Origin: Phenylobacterium sp.
GTDB taxonomy: Bacteria; Pseudomonadota; Alphaproteobacteria; Caulobacterales; Caulobacteraceae
NCBI RefSeq assembly: GCF_025351295.1
Contig: NZ_JANXWD010000025.1
Location: 1-54,999, forward strand
Length of the DNA stretch: 54,999 nt
Reading direction: 5' to 3'
Positions within the stretch are counted from its first letter, which is position 1. Each line of letters begins with the position of its first letter. The position numbers and the translations under genes are program-made. The notes beneath the pieces were generated by a model that saw only the letters and a program-made list of their open reading frames with translations, had not been told where the DNA came from and did not search any database. Shown one piece after another: positions 1 to 8,913 of the stretch.

Positions 1-395
<395 letters not shown>

Positions 396-620
396 TTGAC
401 GTTCTGACTTAGCGTCCCCGATGCCGAAGCATCGGCTGGCATTTTAGTCTGCGTAGTTCTTGACGAGTTCCCATTCACATCGATGCCTAAGGACCGAAAT
501 CCCCAGGTATCCATATTCATGGTGTCTTCAAGAGACCGCAGAATTCGTCAGCGTCGAGCTAGTCTGGTTAGGACTAGCGCCAGGACGCCGCCGCCTGCGT
601 TTCTCTTTCCAATTCAACGA

Positions 621-632
621 TGTCAAAGACCG
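621..632 (-). promoter_or_regulatory. boxA-like antitermination element in the rRNA leader
   Basis: The minus strand reads GGTCTTTGACATCG, which resembles the boxA-type leader element (TCTTTGACA) seen upstream of 16S genes in alphaproteobacteria. It lies downstream of both promoters and about 225 bases before the 16S 5' end, as expected for a Nus-factor site. The remaining leader (396-620) holds no ORF of note and probably contributes one side of the RNase III processing stem. Assignment is by motif and position only. Confidence 0.5.
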
Positions 633-685
633 CGACCGGGTTTCCCCTGCCCCACTGTTTTGCGCCGGTGGGCGGCGGAGGCGGC

Positions 686-714
686 TATCTATTGACCGGC
701 CTCTTTAGTGTCAA
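686..714 (-). promoter_or_regulatory. rRNA operon promoter P2 (proximal)
   Basis: On the minus strand a -35 TTGACA (709-714) is followed after exactly 17 bases by a -10 TAGATA (686-691) and a very GC-rich discriminator GCCGCCTCCGCCG. This is a strong sigma-70-type promoter of the rRNA class; GC-rich discriminators are typical of stringently controlled promoters. The -10 and discriminator are identical to those of the distal promoter at 915-943. Confidence 0.8.
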
Positions 715-914
715 TCGGTCTTTTCAGACTTTCTGCGGATACCCCGGTTGCCCAGGAATTGACCGCAAAAATCACCGCGGGCCGCCGAGGGGCTTCCCTC
801 AAGTCCGTGACGATTCGATTGAAGGCTGGGAACATACTCATCTAGAACCGAAAATCAAGCGCCTTGTGGGCGAGGTCTTCGTTTCCCGGTGTGTGTGTTC
901 CCGGCGGAGGCGGC

Positions 915-943
915 TATCTAGTTGGCGCCCGTTCCCGCGTCAA
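915..943 (-). promoter_or_regulatory. rRNA operon promoter P1 (distal)
   Basis: On the minus strand a -35 TTGACG (938-943) is separated by exactly 17 bases from a -10 TAGATA (915-920), followed by the same GC-rich discriminator as P2. The two copies share 19 identical bases (673-691 and 902-920), while the spacers differ, so it is the promoter core that is conserved. It fires leftward into the 16S gene, divergent from the Rrf2 gene at 1057. Confidence 0.8.
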
Positions 944-960
944 CCGATTGTCACGGATTT

Positions 961-980
961 TGTCGGAAACTGTCGGAATG
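961..980 (+). repeat. Tandem decamer between the rRNA promoter and the Rrf2 gene
   Basis: TGTCGGAAAC is followed directly by TGTCGGAATG and then TGTCG, two and a half copies of a ten-base unit. One helical turn of spacing upstream of a regulator gene suggests a protein binding site, perhaps autoregulation by the Rrf2 protein or an activator of rRNA promoter P1, which begins 18 bases away. Function is inferred from position only. Confidence 0.3.
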
Positions 981-1056
981 TCGCGCCGTATCGAGGGGCG
1001 CATGGCCTTGCGCACGCCCCATGCGCCCGGCACTACTCGCGGCCGGGAGGTGGGGG

Positions 1057-1500
1057 ATGCTGTCGCAGAAGGCGAAATACGGCCTGCGGGCGCTGGTCGA
1101 GCTGGCCCGCGCCGATGGCGTGCAGGTGAGCGCCGGCGAACTGGCCGCCCGCGCCGGCGCGCCGCGCAAGTTCCTCGAGGCGATTCTGCTGGAGCTGTCC
1201 CGAAGCCAGATCGTGGTCAGCCGCCGGGGCAAGTTCGGCGGCTATGTGCTGGCCCGCCCGCCGTCGGAGATCACCTTCGCCGAGGTGATTCGGATCGTCG
1301 ATGGCCCCCTGGCGCTGGCCCCCTGCGTCAGCCCGCGACTCGGTTTCCGCAAATGCGCCGACTGCCCGGACCTGGAGACCTGCACCCTGCGCGAGGCCCT
1401 GCTGCGCGCCCGCGACGCCACCGCCGAGGTGCTGGAGGCCTACACGCTGGCCGACGCGGCGGTCTCCGGGGCGCCGGAGCCGATTCGCTCGATCGTCTGA
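1057..1500 (+). CDS. Rrf2 family transcriptional regulator, Fe-S type
   Basis: A 147-residue Rrf2-type regulator. The N-terminal winged helix (about residues 1-80) has the family pattern MLSQKAKYGLRALVELA with a recognition helix followed by the SRRGKFGGYVLARP wing. Cysteines at 90, 100, 103 and 109 lie where Rrf2 proteins such as IscR, NsrR and RsrR bind an iron-sulfur cluster, so it probably senses iron-sulfur status, redox or NO. The ATG at 1057 was chosen because the homologous N-terminus begins there and a GGGAGGTGGGGG stretch lies just upstream. A longer frame upstream overlaps the rRNA promoter and has no family similarity. Targets are not evident; it is divergent from the rRNA operon and convergent with the CBS gene. 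The exact subfamily is uncertain. Confidence 0.88.
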   Translation: MLSQKAKYGLRALVELARADGVQVSAGELAARAGAPRKFLEAILLELSRSQIVVSRRGKFGGYVLARPPSEITFAEVIRIVDGPLALAPCVSPRLGFRKCADCPDLETCTLREALLRARDATAEVLEAYTLADAAVSGAPEPIRSIV

Positions 1501-1506
1501 CCGGGC

Positions 1507-1935
1507 TCAACTGGCCGCGATGTAGGCCTTGAGGCCATCCGCCTCGGCCTCGACCTCGGAGATCTTCCATTTCACCAGGTCGCCGATGGAGACGATGCCC
1601 ACCAGGCGGTCGTTCTTGCAGACCGGCAGGTGGCGGATGCGCCGGTCGGTCATCCGGGTCAGCAGCGAATCGATCGTCTCGCCGGGATCGGCCACCACCA
1701 CCTTGGCGGTCATGAAGTCCGAGACCGGCCGTTTCAGCGCCGCCGCGCCGCCGGTGGCGACAGCGCGGACGATATCGCGCTCGGACAGTATGCCCGCGAC
1801 CCGGTCCGCCTCCAGCACGACGAACGCGCCGACGCCTTTGGAATGCAGGAGTTCCGCGACCGCGCCGACCGTTTCCCCGGGCTTGATCGTGAAGACCGCA
1901 TCGCCCTTGGTCTTGAGAATCTGCGAGACCAGCAT
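1507..1935 (-). CDS. CBS-domain pair protein
   Basis: A 142-residue stand-alone protein of two CBS motifs (about residues 7-65 and 75-135), starting MLVSQILKTKGDAVFTI. CBS pairs bind adenine nucleotides or S-adenosylmethionine and act as energy or redox sensors; these short forms are cytosolic, and their partners are usually unknown. The repeated pattern of a strand, the GAFVV and RIRHLPV segments, and a following acidic turn fits this family well. The GGAGGCGGCGC just before the ATG is a good ribosome binding site. It ends seven bases from the stop of the convergent Rrf2 gene. An upstream palindrome at 2008-2025 may control it. Confidence 0.9.
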   Translation of the reverse strand: MLVSQILKTKGDAVFTIKPGETVGAVAELLHSKGVGAFVVLEADRVAGILSERDIVRAVATGGAAALKRPVSDFMTAKVVVADPGETIDSLLTRMTDRRIRHLPVCKNDRLVGIVSIGDLVKWKISEVEAEADGLKAYIAAS

Positions 1936-2007
1936 GCGCCGCCTCCTGTTCCCGGTTTATGGGCCATCACGTTTGCCCAGTTTCAACGGGTACACAATGC
2001 ACACCCG

Positions 2008-2025
2008 CGTCACGCACGCGTGACG
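2008..2025. promoter_or_regulatory. Perfect palindrome upstream of the CBS gene
   Basis: CGTCACGC-AC-GCGTGACG is an 18-base inverted repeat with 8-base perfect arms, 73 bases upstream of the CBS gene start and 67 bases beyond the rhomboid stop. It resembles a dimeric regulator site more than a terminator, since no T-run follows on either strand. The cognate regulator is unknown. Confidence 0.35.
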
Positions 2026-2091
2026 GCGGCGTTCCGCCCCCTGTCGCGTAGACGGCGGGGGAGGTGGCGGCGAAGGCGGCGGAGGTGGCGC

Positions 2092-2796
2092 TTAGCGGCG
2101 TCCCGCCAGCCAGGCGAAGGGGCCGATCAGCAGGACGCCGGCCGCGAAACCGGCCAGATGCGCCTCCCAGCCGACCAGGGCGTCGCCGCCGCCGGGGACC
2201 AGCAGGCTGCCGCTGACCGCCATGATCAGGTTGATCACCACCCACGCCGCGCCCATCTGCAGCACCGCCGGGGAGAACATCCGCCCGACGCGCCCCTGGC
2301 CGCCGATGATTCGCGCCGCGCCGCCCATCAGCCCGGACGCCGCGCCCGACGCCCCGATCACTGACACGCCCTGCCCCCAGTGCACCGCCGCGAACCCCAG
2401 GGTCGCCACGATCCCGGTGGTCAGGAAGAACAGGAAATAGGCCGCCGCGCCGCCGGCCCCGCGCCCCAGCAGCCGCGCCACCGGCGCCCCGAACGCCAGG
2501 CAGAAGCCGGCGTTCATCAGCGCGTGCGACCAGTTGCCATGCACGAACATCGAGCTGACCAACCGCTCGGGATGGCCGCCCAGCAGCTGCGGCGGCGAAA
2601 AGGCGAAGGCCTGCTCCACCTGCTGCAGGTCGAACCGGCTCTGTACGGCATAGGCCGCGACGATGCCCAGGGTCACCGCCACCACCGGCCACGGCGCATT
2701 GACCATCGGCTCGGGGGCGGGGCGATATCCGGGCTCACCGGCCCGCGGCGTTCCCGATCCGCCCGGCGCGGGGGCTTCGAAATGGAGCACGTTCAT
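2092..2796 (-). CDS. Rhomboid family intramembrane serine protease
   Basis: A 234-residue polytopic membrane protein. The catalytic dyad of rhomboids is visible: Ser150 in GASGAASG and His213 in the WEAHLAGFAAG helix, plus His86 and His91/Asn95 in the HGNWSHALMN segment that forms the oxyanion site. About six transmembrane helices follow a proline-rich cytosolic N-terminus of 35 residues. Rhomboids cleave transmembrane segments of other membrane proteins; the substrate here cannot be told. The gene lies alone, convergent with nothing and divergent from the M16 peptidase, with 119 bases between the two start codons. Confidence 0.9.
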   Translation of the reverse strand: MNVLHFEAPAPGGSGTPRAGEPGYRPAPEPMVNAPWPVVAVTLGIVAAYAVQSRFDLQQVEQAFAFSPPQLLGGHPERLVSSMFVHGNWSHALMNAGFCLAFGAPVARLLGRGAGGAAAYFLFFLTTGIVATLGFAAVHWGQGVSVIGASGAASGLMGGAARIIGGQGRVGRMFSPAVLQMGAAWVVINLIMAVSGSLLVPGGGDALVGWEAHLAGFAAGVLLIGPFAWLAGRR

Positions 2797-2915
2797 CGGG
2801 CCTCATGTAAGCCGTGTCGCCGCGTCGCGCGAGAGTTGCCGCGATGACGCCTTGCGATGGCCATGGCGCTTGGCGATGGTGCAGCCGCTCCATGTTCCCT
2901 TTCCAGGCAGACTTG

Positions 2916-5792
2916 ATGACCCGTTTCCTGCGCGCCGGCCCGATCCTCGCCGCCGCGCTCGCGCTCGCTGTCCCCTACGCCGCCCAGGCCCAAGCCGCGG
3001 TCCCCGAGCTGGCCCCGGTCCCCGCCAAACTTGCCCCCGGCCAGTGGCCGCAGTCGACCTCGGACCTGAAGGCCGACCCGGCGATCCGCTTCGGCGCCCT
3101 GCCCAACGGCATGCGCTATGCGATCCGCAAGCAGGCGACCCCGCCCGGCCGCGCCGCCTACCGCCTGTGGTTCGCCTCCGGGTCGATGATGGAGACCGAC
3201 GCCCAGCAGGGCCTCGCCCACTTCCTGGAGCACATGGCCTTCAACGGCTCCAAGCAGGTCAAGGAAGGCGAGATGGTCAAGATCCTGGAGCGCCTGGGCC
3301 TGGCCTTCGGGCCCGACACCAACGCCGCCACCGGCTTTTCCGAGACCAGCTACCAGCTGGACCTGCCGAAGACCGACCCCGAGACCCTCGACACCTCGCT
3401 GATGCTGATGCGCGAGACGGCCTTCAACCTGACCATCGCGCCGGACGCGGTCGACCGCGAGCGCGGCGTGGTGCTGTCGGAGGAACGCGCCCGCGCCACC
3501 CCCAGCTACCGGGTCGGCATCGCGCGCATGACGTTCCTGATGAAGGACCAGCGCCTGCCCACCCGCCTGCCGATCGGCAAGGTGGAGATTCTCAAGACCG
3601 CGCCCGCCAGCCTGATCGCCGACTACTACCGTCACTGGTACCGGCCCGAGCGCGCGGTGTTCGTGGCGGTCGGCGACTTCGACCTCGACGCCATGGAGGC
3701 CAAGATCCGCTCGGCGTTCGGCGACTGGAAAGCCCAGGCCCCGCCCCTGCCCGAGCCCGAGCAGGGCCCGGTGGCCCCGCGCAAGGCCGAGGCCCGGCTG
3801 GTGGTCGACCCCGGAGTCACCCAGACCCTGCAGGTGGCCTGGCTGAGCCCGCCGGACCTGTCGCTGGACACCGCCGCCAAGCGCCGCCGCGACCTGACCG
3901 AGACCCTGGGCCTGGCGGTGCTGAACCGCCGCTACTCGGCCATCTCGCGGGCCGCCGATCCACCCTTCCTGGGCGCCGGCGCCTTCAAGGGCGAACAGGA
4001 CGACGCCGCGGAGATCGCCACCATCGGGGTCAATGCGGACCCCGGCCACTGGCGCGAAGCCCTGGCCGCCGTCGAGCAGGAACAGCGCCGGCTGATCCAG
4101 TACGGCGTGCGGCAGGACGAGCTGGACCGCGAGGTCGCGGAGATCCGCGCCGGCCTGACGGCCGACCTGGCCGGCGCCGCCACCCGCCGCCAGACCGAGC
4201 TGGCCGAGGAGATCGTCAGCTCGCTGGCCGACAACGTCGTGGTGACCTCGCCGGGCGACGACCTGGCCCGCTTCGAGGCCGACGTGAAGGACCTGAAGGC
4301 CGATACCGTCAACGCGGCGCTGAGGACCGTCTTCCAGGGCCAGGGGCCGCTGGTGTTCATGGCCTCGCCGACCCCCATCGAGGGCGGCGAGGCGACAGTG
4401 CTCGCCGCCCTCACCGCCTCCCAGCAGGTCGCCGTGCTGCCGCCCGCCCAGGCCAAGCAGGTGGCCTGGCCCTACGAGAGCTTCGGCGCGCCCGGCAAGG
4501 TCGCGGCGCGGCGCGAGGTGGCGGACCTGAAGACCACCTTCGTGCGCTTCGAGAACGGCGTGCGGCTCACCGTCAAGCCGACGGGGTTCCGCGACGACGA
4601 GGTGCTGGTGCGGGTGAACATCGGCCAGGGCATGCTGAACCTGCCGAACGACCGCCAGAGCCCGTTCTGGGCGTCCAGCGCCTTGATCGAAGGCGGCCTG
4701 AAGAAGATCGACGTCGAGCAGATGGAACAGGTGCTGGCCTCCAAGGTGTTCGGCGGCCGCTTCAGCTTCACCGACGACGCCCTGGTCCTCTCGGGCGGCA
4801 CCCGGACCGGCGACCTGCCGACCCAGCTCCAGGTGCTGGCCGCCTACGCCAGCGAGCCGGCCTGGCGCGAGGCCGCCTTCCAGCGGATCAAGTCGGCCGG
4901 CAAGACCCTCCACGACCAGTACGAGTCCACCGACAGCGGCGTCATGGCCCGCGACCTCTCGGGCCTGCTGCACTCCGGCGACCGCCGCTGGACCTTCCCC
5001 AGCACGGCCGAGATCGCCGGCGCCAGGCTGGGCGACGTCGAGGCCGCCGTCATGCCAGACCTGTCTAACGGCCCGCTGGAGGTGGTGATCGTCGGCGACA
5101 TCTCCGTCGACCAGGCCATCGCGCAGACCGGCGCCACCTTTGGCGCCCTGCCCCGGCGCCCGGACCGCAAGCCCGTCCCGCCCGCGGCCCACGTCGTGGC
5201 CTTCCCGAAGGGCTCGGCCCAGCCCGTCGTGCTGACCCACAAGGGCCGCGCCGACCAGGCCATCGGCTACATCGGCTGGGGCACCACCGACTACTGGGTC
5301 AACCCGCAGCTGGCCCGCGACACCGCGATCCTGCGCGAGGTGATGAAGCTGCGCCTCACCGACGAACTGCGCGAGGCCCAGGGCGCCACCTATTCCCCCG
5401 ACGTCGGCTCCCAGCACAGCCTGGTCTGGAGCGGCTGGGGCTACATCGCCGCCAACGTCGAGGTGCCGCCGGAGAAGCTGCCCGGCTTCTTCGCCGACAC
5501 CCTGAAGATCGCCCGCGACCTGACCCTCAACGAGGTCGGCGCCGACGAACTGGCCCGCGCCAAGAAGCCGCGCATAGAGGGCCTGGAGAAGGCGCAGCTG
5601 ACCAACGGCTACTGGGTCGGCGAGCTCTCCGGCGCCCAGGCCGACCCGCGCCGCCTCGACGTGATCCGCCAGATCGTCCCCGGCACCGAACGGGTCACCG
5701 CCGCCGACGTCAAACACGCCGCTCAGGTCTGGCTGAAGCCCGAAGCCGCCTACCGAATCGTCATCCAGCCGGAGGTCAAGCCGGTCGACTGA
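2916..5792 (+). CDS. M16 family zinc metallopeptidase (pitrilysin type, exported)
   Basis: A 958-residue M16 peptidase with a Sec signal peptide (MTRFLRAGPI, a hydrophobic core to about residue 22, cleavage near AQAQA). The inverted zinc motif HFLEH gives His102, Glu105 and His106, and Glu182 in the ERGVV segment lies exactly 76 residues downstream, the usual third ligand. The second half (from about residue 510) is the inactive partner module, so this is a full two-module enzyme like PqqL/YhjJ. It likely degrades peptides in the periplasm. The ATG at 2916 is preferred over an upstream in-frame ATG at 2814 because it places the signal peptide at the N-terminus. A long palindromic repeat follows the stop codon. 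Confidence 0.92.
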   Translation: MTRFLRAGPILAAALALAVPYAAQAQAAVPELAPVPAKLAPGQWPQSTSDLKADPAIRFGALPNGMRYAIRKQATPPGRAAYRLWFASGSMMETDAQQGLAHFLEHMAFNGSKQVKEGEMVKILERLGLAFGPDTNAATGFSETSYQLDLPKTDPETLDTSLMLMRETAFNLTIAPDAVDRERGVVLSEERARATPSYRVGIARMTFLMKDQRLPTRLPIGKVEILKTAPASLIADYYRHWYRPERAVFVAVGDFDLDAMEAKIRSAFGDWKAQAPPLPEPEQGPVAPRKAEARLVVDPGVTQTLQVAWLSPPDLSLDTAAKRRRDLTETLGLAVLNRRYSAISRAADPPFLGAGAFKGEQDDAAEIATIGVNADPGHWREALAAVEQEQRRLIQYGVRQDELDREVAEIRAGLTADLAGAATRRQTELAEEIVSSLADNVVVTSPGDDLARFEADVKDLKADTVNAALRTVFQGQGPLVFMASPTPIEGGEATVLAALTASQQVAVLPPAQAKQVAWPYESFGAPGKVAARREVADLKTTFVRFENGVRLTVKPTGFRDDEVLVRVNIGQGMLNLPNDRQSPFWASSALIEGGLKKIDVEQMEQVLASKVFGGRFSFTDDALVLSGGTRTGDLPTQLQVLAAYASEPAWREAAFQRIKSAGKTLHDQYESTDSGVMARDLSGLLHSGDRRWTFPSTAEIAGARLGDVEAAVMPDLSNGPLEVVIVGDISVDQAIAQTGATFGALPRRPDRKPVPPAAHVVAFPKGSAQPVVLTHKGRADQAIGYIGWGTTDYWVNPQLARDTAILREVMKLRLTDELREAQGATYSPDVGSQHSLVWSGWGYIAANVEVPPEKLPGFFADTLKIARDLTLNEVGADELARAKKPRIEGLEKAQLTNGYWVGELSGAQADPRRLDVIRQIVPGTERVTAADVKHAAQVWLKPEAAYRIVIQPEVKPVD

Positions 5793-5797
5793 GCATC

Positions 5798-5939
5798 GTT
5801 TCCCTCCCCTTATGGGGAGGGACAGCTTGCCGAGGGCAAGCCGGGTGGGGAACTCACGACCGGACAGTGAGCTTGAACCCCCATTCCCCACCCCGCTCGC
5901 CTTCGGCGAGTCGATCCTCCCCATAAAGGGGAGGGAAAC
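5798..5939. repeat. Long palindromic intergenic repeat, family A, copy 1
   Basis: A 142-base element with outer arms GTTTCCCTCCCC and GGGGAGGGAAAC and inner arms rich in GGTGGGG and CCCCACCCC, including GCTCGCCTTCGGCGAG. It fills the space between the convergent M16 and GMC genes. Related elements occur at 35191-35333 and 44932-45073. As RNA either strand would fold into a long hairpin, so it can also serve as a two-way terminator. Confidence 0.85.
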
Positions 5940-5940
5940 C

Positions 5941-7599
5941 TCACGCCGCCTTCTGGCCCGCCTCGTACACCGGCGCCTCGTCGGCCGGCAGGGCCGCCCG
6001 ACCCCGGATGACGTCGGAGATCTTCTCGGCGATCATGATGGTCGGCGCATTGGTGTTGCCCCCCACCAGGGTCGGCATGACCGAGGCGTCGACGACCCGC
6101 AGGCCGGAGAGCCCCTGCACGCGGCACTCGCCGTCGACCACCGCCATGGGATCGCCCGCCACGCCCATCCGGCAGGTGCCGACCGGATGATAGATGGTCT
6201 CCGAGGTGCGGCGGATCCAGGCGTCGATCTCGGCGTCGGTCTGCACGGCCTCGCCGGGCGCGAATTCCTCGCTGATGTAGGGCTTCAGCGCCGGCTGCTT
6301 CGCCACCTCGCGCATCATCTTCACGCCCTCGCGCAGGGCCCGGCGATCCTCCTCGGTCGCGAGGTAGTTGGCGAAGATGGCCGGATCGTCCATCGGGTCG
6401 GCGGACTTCAGCCCCACCCGCCCGCGGCTCTCGGGCCGCAACTGACAGACGTGGAAGGTGAAGCCGTCCTTCTCCACCTGCACCTTGCCGTGGTCCTGCA
6501 TGATCGCCAGCACCGTGTGGATCTGCAGGTCGGGCCGGTCCAGGTCGGGCCGCGAGCGCAGGAAGGCGCCGCTCTCCAGTCCCTGGATGCGGCCCAGCCC
6601 CTTCTTGAACAGCAGGTAGTTGAGCCCGATGCCCAGGGTCTTGATCAGGCCCTTGCGCAGCGAATAGAGCGTGATCGGCTGCGGACACGCCCAGGACAGG
6701 CAGACGTCGAGATGGTCCTGCAGGTTGGCGCCGACGCCCTTCAGTTCGTGCACGACCGCGATGCCATGGCGGCCCAGTTCCTCCGGATCGCCGATGCCGG
6801 ACAGCTGCAGGATCTGTGGCGACTGCACCGCGCCGGCGCACAGCAGCACCTCGGCGTCGGCGTGGACCACGCGGCGGGCCTTTGTCGCCTCCTCGAAGAT
6901 CTCGACCCCGGTCGCCCGTCCGTTCTCCACCACGATCCGGGTGGTCCGCGCGCCGGTCAGGGTGGTCAGGTTCGGGCGGGTCAGCACGGGGTGCAGATAG
7001 CCCCGCGCCGCGCTCCAGCGCTCGCCGTCGTGGATGGTCAACTGGTACGGGCCCCAGCCCTCCTGCTGGAAACCGTTGAAATCCTTGGTCAGCGGGAAGC
7101 CGGCCTCGCCGCCGGCCTCGATGACCGCGCTGTAGATCGGGTTCGGCGACGCGGCCTTGGAGACCTTCAGCGGCCCGTCGCCGCCGTGCCAGGCGTCGCC
7201 GCCGCCTTCCAGCGCCTCCGAGCGCTTGAAGTAGGGCAGCACATCGGCATAGCCCCAGCCGCCCAGCCCCATCTGGCGCCACTGGTCGTAGTCGCGCGCG
7301 TGGCCGCGGATGTAGATCATGCCGTTGATCGACGACGACCCGCCCCAGCCCTTGCCCCGCGGCCACCACAGCTTGCGGTCCTCCAGGTTGGGCTCGGCCT
7401 CAGTCCAGAAGCCCCAGTTGTAGGGGCCCGGCTTGCCGATCAGCGCGCCGACCCCGGCCGGCATCCGGACCATCAGCGACTTGTCCTTGCCCCCGGCCTC
7501 CAGCAGCAGGACGCGCTTGGTCCCGTCCTCGCTCAGCCGGTTGGCCAGCACGCAGCCCGCCGAGCCGGCGCCGATGATGATGTAGTCGTATCGGTCCAC
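5941..7599 (-). CDS. GMC family FAD-dependent oxidoreductase (choline/alcohol dehydrogenase type)
   Basis: A 552-residue flavoprotein. The FAD-binding GAGSAG motif is at residues 10-15, followed by the two GMC signatures (GKGWGGSSSINGMIYIRGH and GAVQSPQILQLSGIG) and the catalytic pair His471 (YHPVGTCRMG) and Asn515 (GGNTNAP). Such enzymes oxidise primary alcohols or choline to aldehydes, passing electrons to quinone or oxygen; the substrate is not deducible. The start is set at a GTG (7599) with GGGACGAG upstream; an in-frame GTG at 7635 adds 12 residues without family similarity. It is a single gene, convergent with the M16 peptidase across the family A repeat. Confidence 0.9.
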   Translation of the reverse strand: MDRYDYIIIGAGSAGCVLANRLSEDGTKRVLLLEAGGKDKSLMVRMPAGVGALIGKPGPYNWGFWTEAEPNLEDRKLWWPRGKGWGGSSSINGMIYIRGHARDYDQWRQMGLGGWGYADVLPYFKRSEALEGGGDAWHGGDGPLKVSKAASPNPIYSAVIEAGGEAGFPLTKDFNGFQQEGWGPYQLTIHDGERWSAARGYLHPVLTRPNLTTLTGARTTRIVVENGRATGVEIFEEATKARRVVHADAEVLLCAGAVQSPQILQLSGIGDPEELGRHGIAVVHELKGVGANLQDHLDVCLSWACPQPITLYSLRKGLIKTLGIGLNYLLFKKGLGRIQGLESGAFLRSRPDLDRPDLQIHTVLAIMQDHGKVQVEKDGFTFHVCQLRPESRGRVGLKSADPMDDPAIFANYLATEEDRRALREGVKMMREVAKQPALKPYISEEFAPGEAVQTDAEIDAWIRRTSETIYHPVGTCRMGVAGDPMAVVDGECRVQGLSGLRVVDASVMPTLVGGNTNAPTIMIAEKISDVIRGRAALPADEAPVYEAGQKAA

Positions 7600-7680
7600 G
7601 CGTCTCGTCCCTGCACCGCTAAATCGGCGGGACACTGACCCAGCCGCGCCGCCCCGGCAAGAGTGACGCCCGCGTCAACT

Positions 7681-8820
7681 TCAGACCTGGGTCTCGAACC
7701 ACAGGATGGCGGCGATGAACAGCAGCAGCGCCACGACGGAGAAGATCATCAGGAAGACGGTGCGCCACAGCGCCGAGCCGGTCTTCAGCCCGTAGGCGCC
7801 CTTCAGTTGGAAGAACATGTGCGCCGGCACGATGGCCCACGCCGCCAACCACGTCAGGCCCGCCACCATCCCGCCGATCCGGGTGGCCACCGCCAGGACC
7901 ATCACCAGCAGCGACATGAAGGTGATCGAATAAAGCACGAAGACCCCGTGGTCGTAGAGCGTGAACCCCTTCTTCCACAGGAACAGCAGGGCCACGAACG
8001 GGATCGAGATGGGCGCCAGCAGAAAGGAGAATTTGTAGAACGCCTGCTGCAGCTTGAAGATCGCCAGTTCGGGGTTGTCGAGCTTCTCCTGCAGCTTCTC
8101 GTCCAGCTTCGCGTTGCCGGTGCTGAAGCCGTTCTTGCCGACGGTCTGCTTGGCCAACTCCTTCTTCCAGTCGGTCGCGACGACCACCTTGTCGCCCGCC
8201 GTCCTGTCGCCCGGCGCCTTGGCTCCGGTCGTCACCTGGACGACGTCGCGCCGGGCGTCGCGGAGATCGGTGGCCGCGTCGACCGCCTCGCCCTGCGCCT
8301 CCGTCAGCGCGCTCTGCGCGTCCTCCTGCGCCTCCGGCGTCCTGGCTTTGGCCAGCGCTGCCTTGGCGTTGGCCACGTCGGTGTTGCGCTTGGCCAGCTT
8401 GGCCGCCGCCACCGCCTGCTGCTCGACGACGTTTTCCTTCGGCTTCGGCAGGTAGCTGATCGCCATGAACATCACGAAGATCGTGAACAGGAACAGCGCC
8501 AGCGGCGAGACGTAGCGCGTCCGCTTGCCCATCACCCATTCGCGGGTCAGCCGGCCGGGCCGGAACGCCAGCAGCGGCAATGTCCGCCAGGTGCGGCTGT
8601 CGAAGTGCATCACCCCGTGCAGCAGCTCCTCGCCCAGGTGCAGCAGGGTGCGGTGGACGTGGCTGGGGTTGCCGCAGTTGTGGCAGAACCGCCCGACCGT
8701 CTCGGTCCCGCAGTCGGCGCACTCGGTGTGGTGCTCGCCCGCCTCGCCCGTCGGCTTCTCGAACTGCGACGCGATCAGCCCGCCCGTCGCCACCCCGCCC
8801 AACGCGTCCAGATCCACCAT
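7681..8820 (-). CDS. DUF3667 zinc-ribbon membrane protein
   Basis: A 379-residue protein. An N-terminal zinc ribbon (Cys34, Cys37, Cys46, Cys49 in CADCGTETVGRFCHNCG) is followed by the conserved segment leading into LLAFRPGRLTREWVMGKR and a first membrane helix near residue 115-130. A charged, alanine-rich region of about 120 residues with coiled-coil character comes next, then about four membrane helices to the C-terminus. This matches the DUF3667 family, whose function is unknown. It may sense or scaffold at the inner membrane, but nothing in the sequence decides this. It is encoded alone, 81 bases upstream of the GMC start and read in the same direction. Confidence 0.8.
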   Translation of the reverse strand: MVDLDALGGVATGGLIASQFEKPTGEAGEHHTECADCGTETVGRFCHNCGNPSHVHRTLLHLGEELLHGVMHFDSRTWRTLPLLAFRPGRLTREWVMGKRTRYVSPLALFLFTIFVMFMAISYLPKPKENVVEQQAVAAAKLAKRNTDVANAKAALAKARTPEAQEDAQSALTEAQGEAVDAATDLRDARRDVVQVTTGAKAPGDRTAGDKVVVATDWKKELAKQTVGKNGFSTGNAKLDEKLQEKLDNPELAIFKLQQAFYKFSFLLAPISIPFVALLFLWKKGFTLYDHGVFVLYSITFMSLLVMVLAVATRIGGMVAGLTWLAAWAIVPAHMFFQLKGAYGLKTGSALWRTVFLMIFSVVALLLFIAAILWFETQV

Positions 8821-8913
8821 GCCGTCCCCGCGAGCTTCCGCACGAATGTGCCGGGATTGGTGCAGTGCGGCAAGGGGTCATCGTTGCCGTTTTGTTCCAA
8901 TACCTCTACGCTG

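Noticed and set aside
601..640. TTGACA at 620-625 on the minus strand as a third rRNA promoter
   Set aside because: No acceptable -10 lies 16-18 bases downstream (GAAACG); the sequence fits a boxA element better.
2814..2915. Upstream start for the M16 peptidase
   Set aside because: It would bury the signal peptide 34 residues inside the protein.
2793..5924. A 1,043-codon open frame on the minus strand, opposite the M16 peptidase
   Set aside because: It is a shadow of GC-rich codon use on the other strand. Its translation is low-complexity (Gly, Ala, Leu, Arg, Asp) with no domain, while the plus strand has signal peptide, zinc motif and correct spacing.
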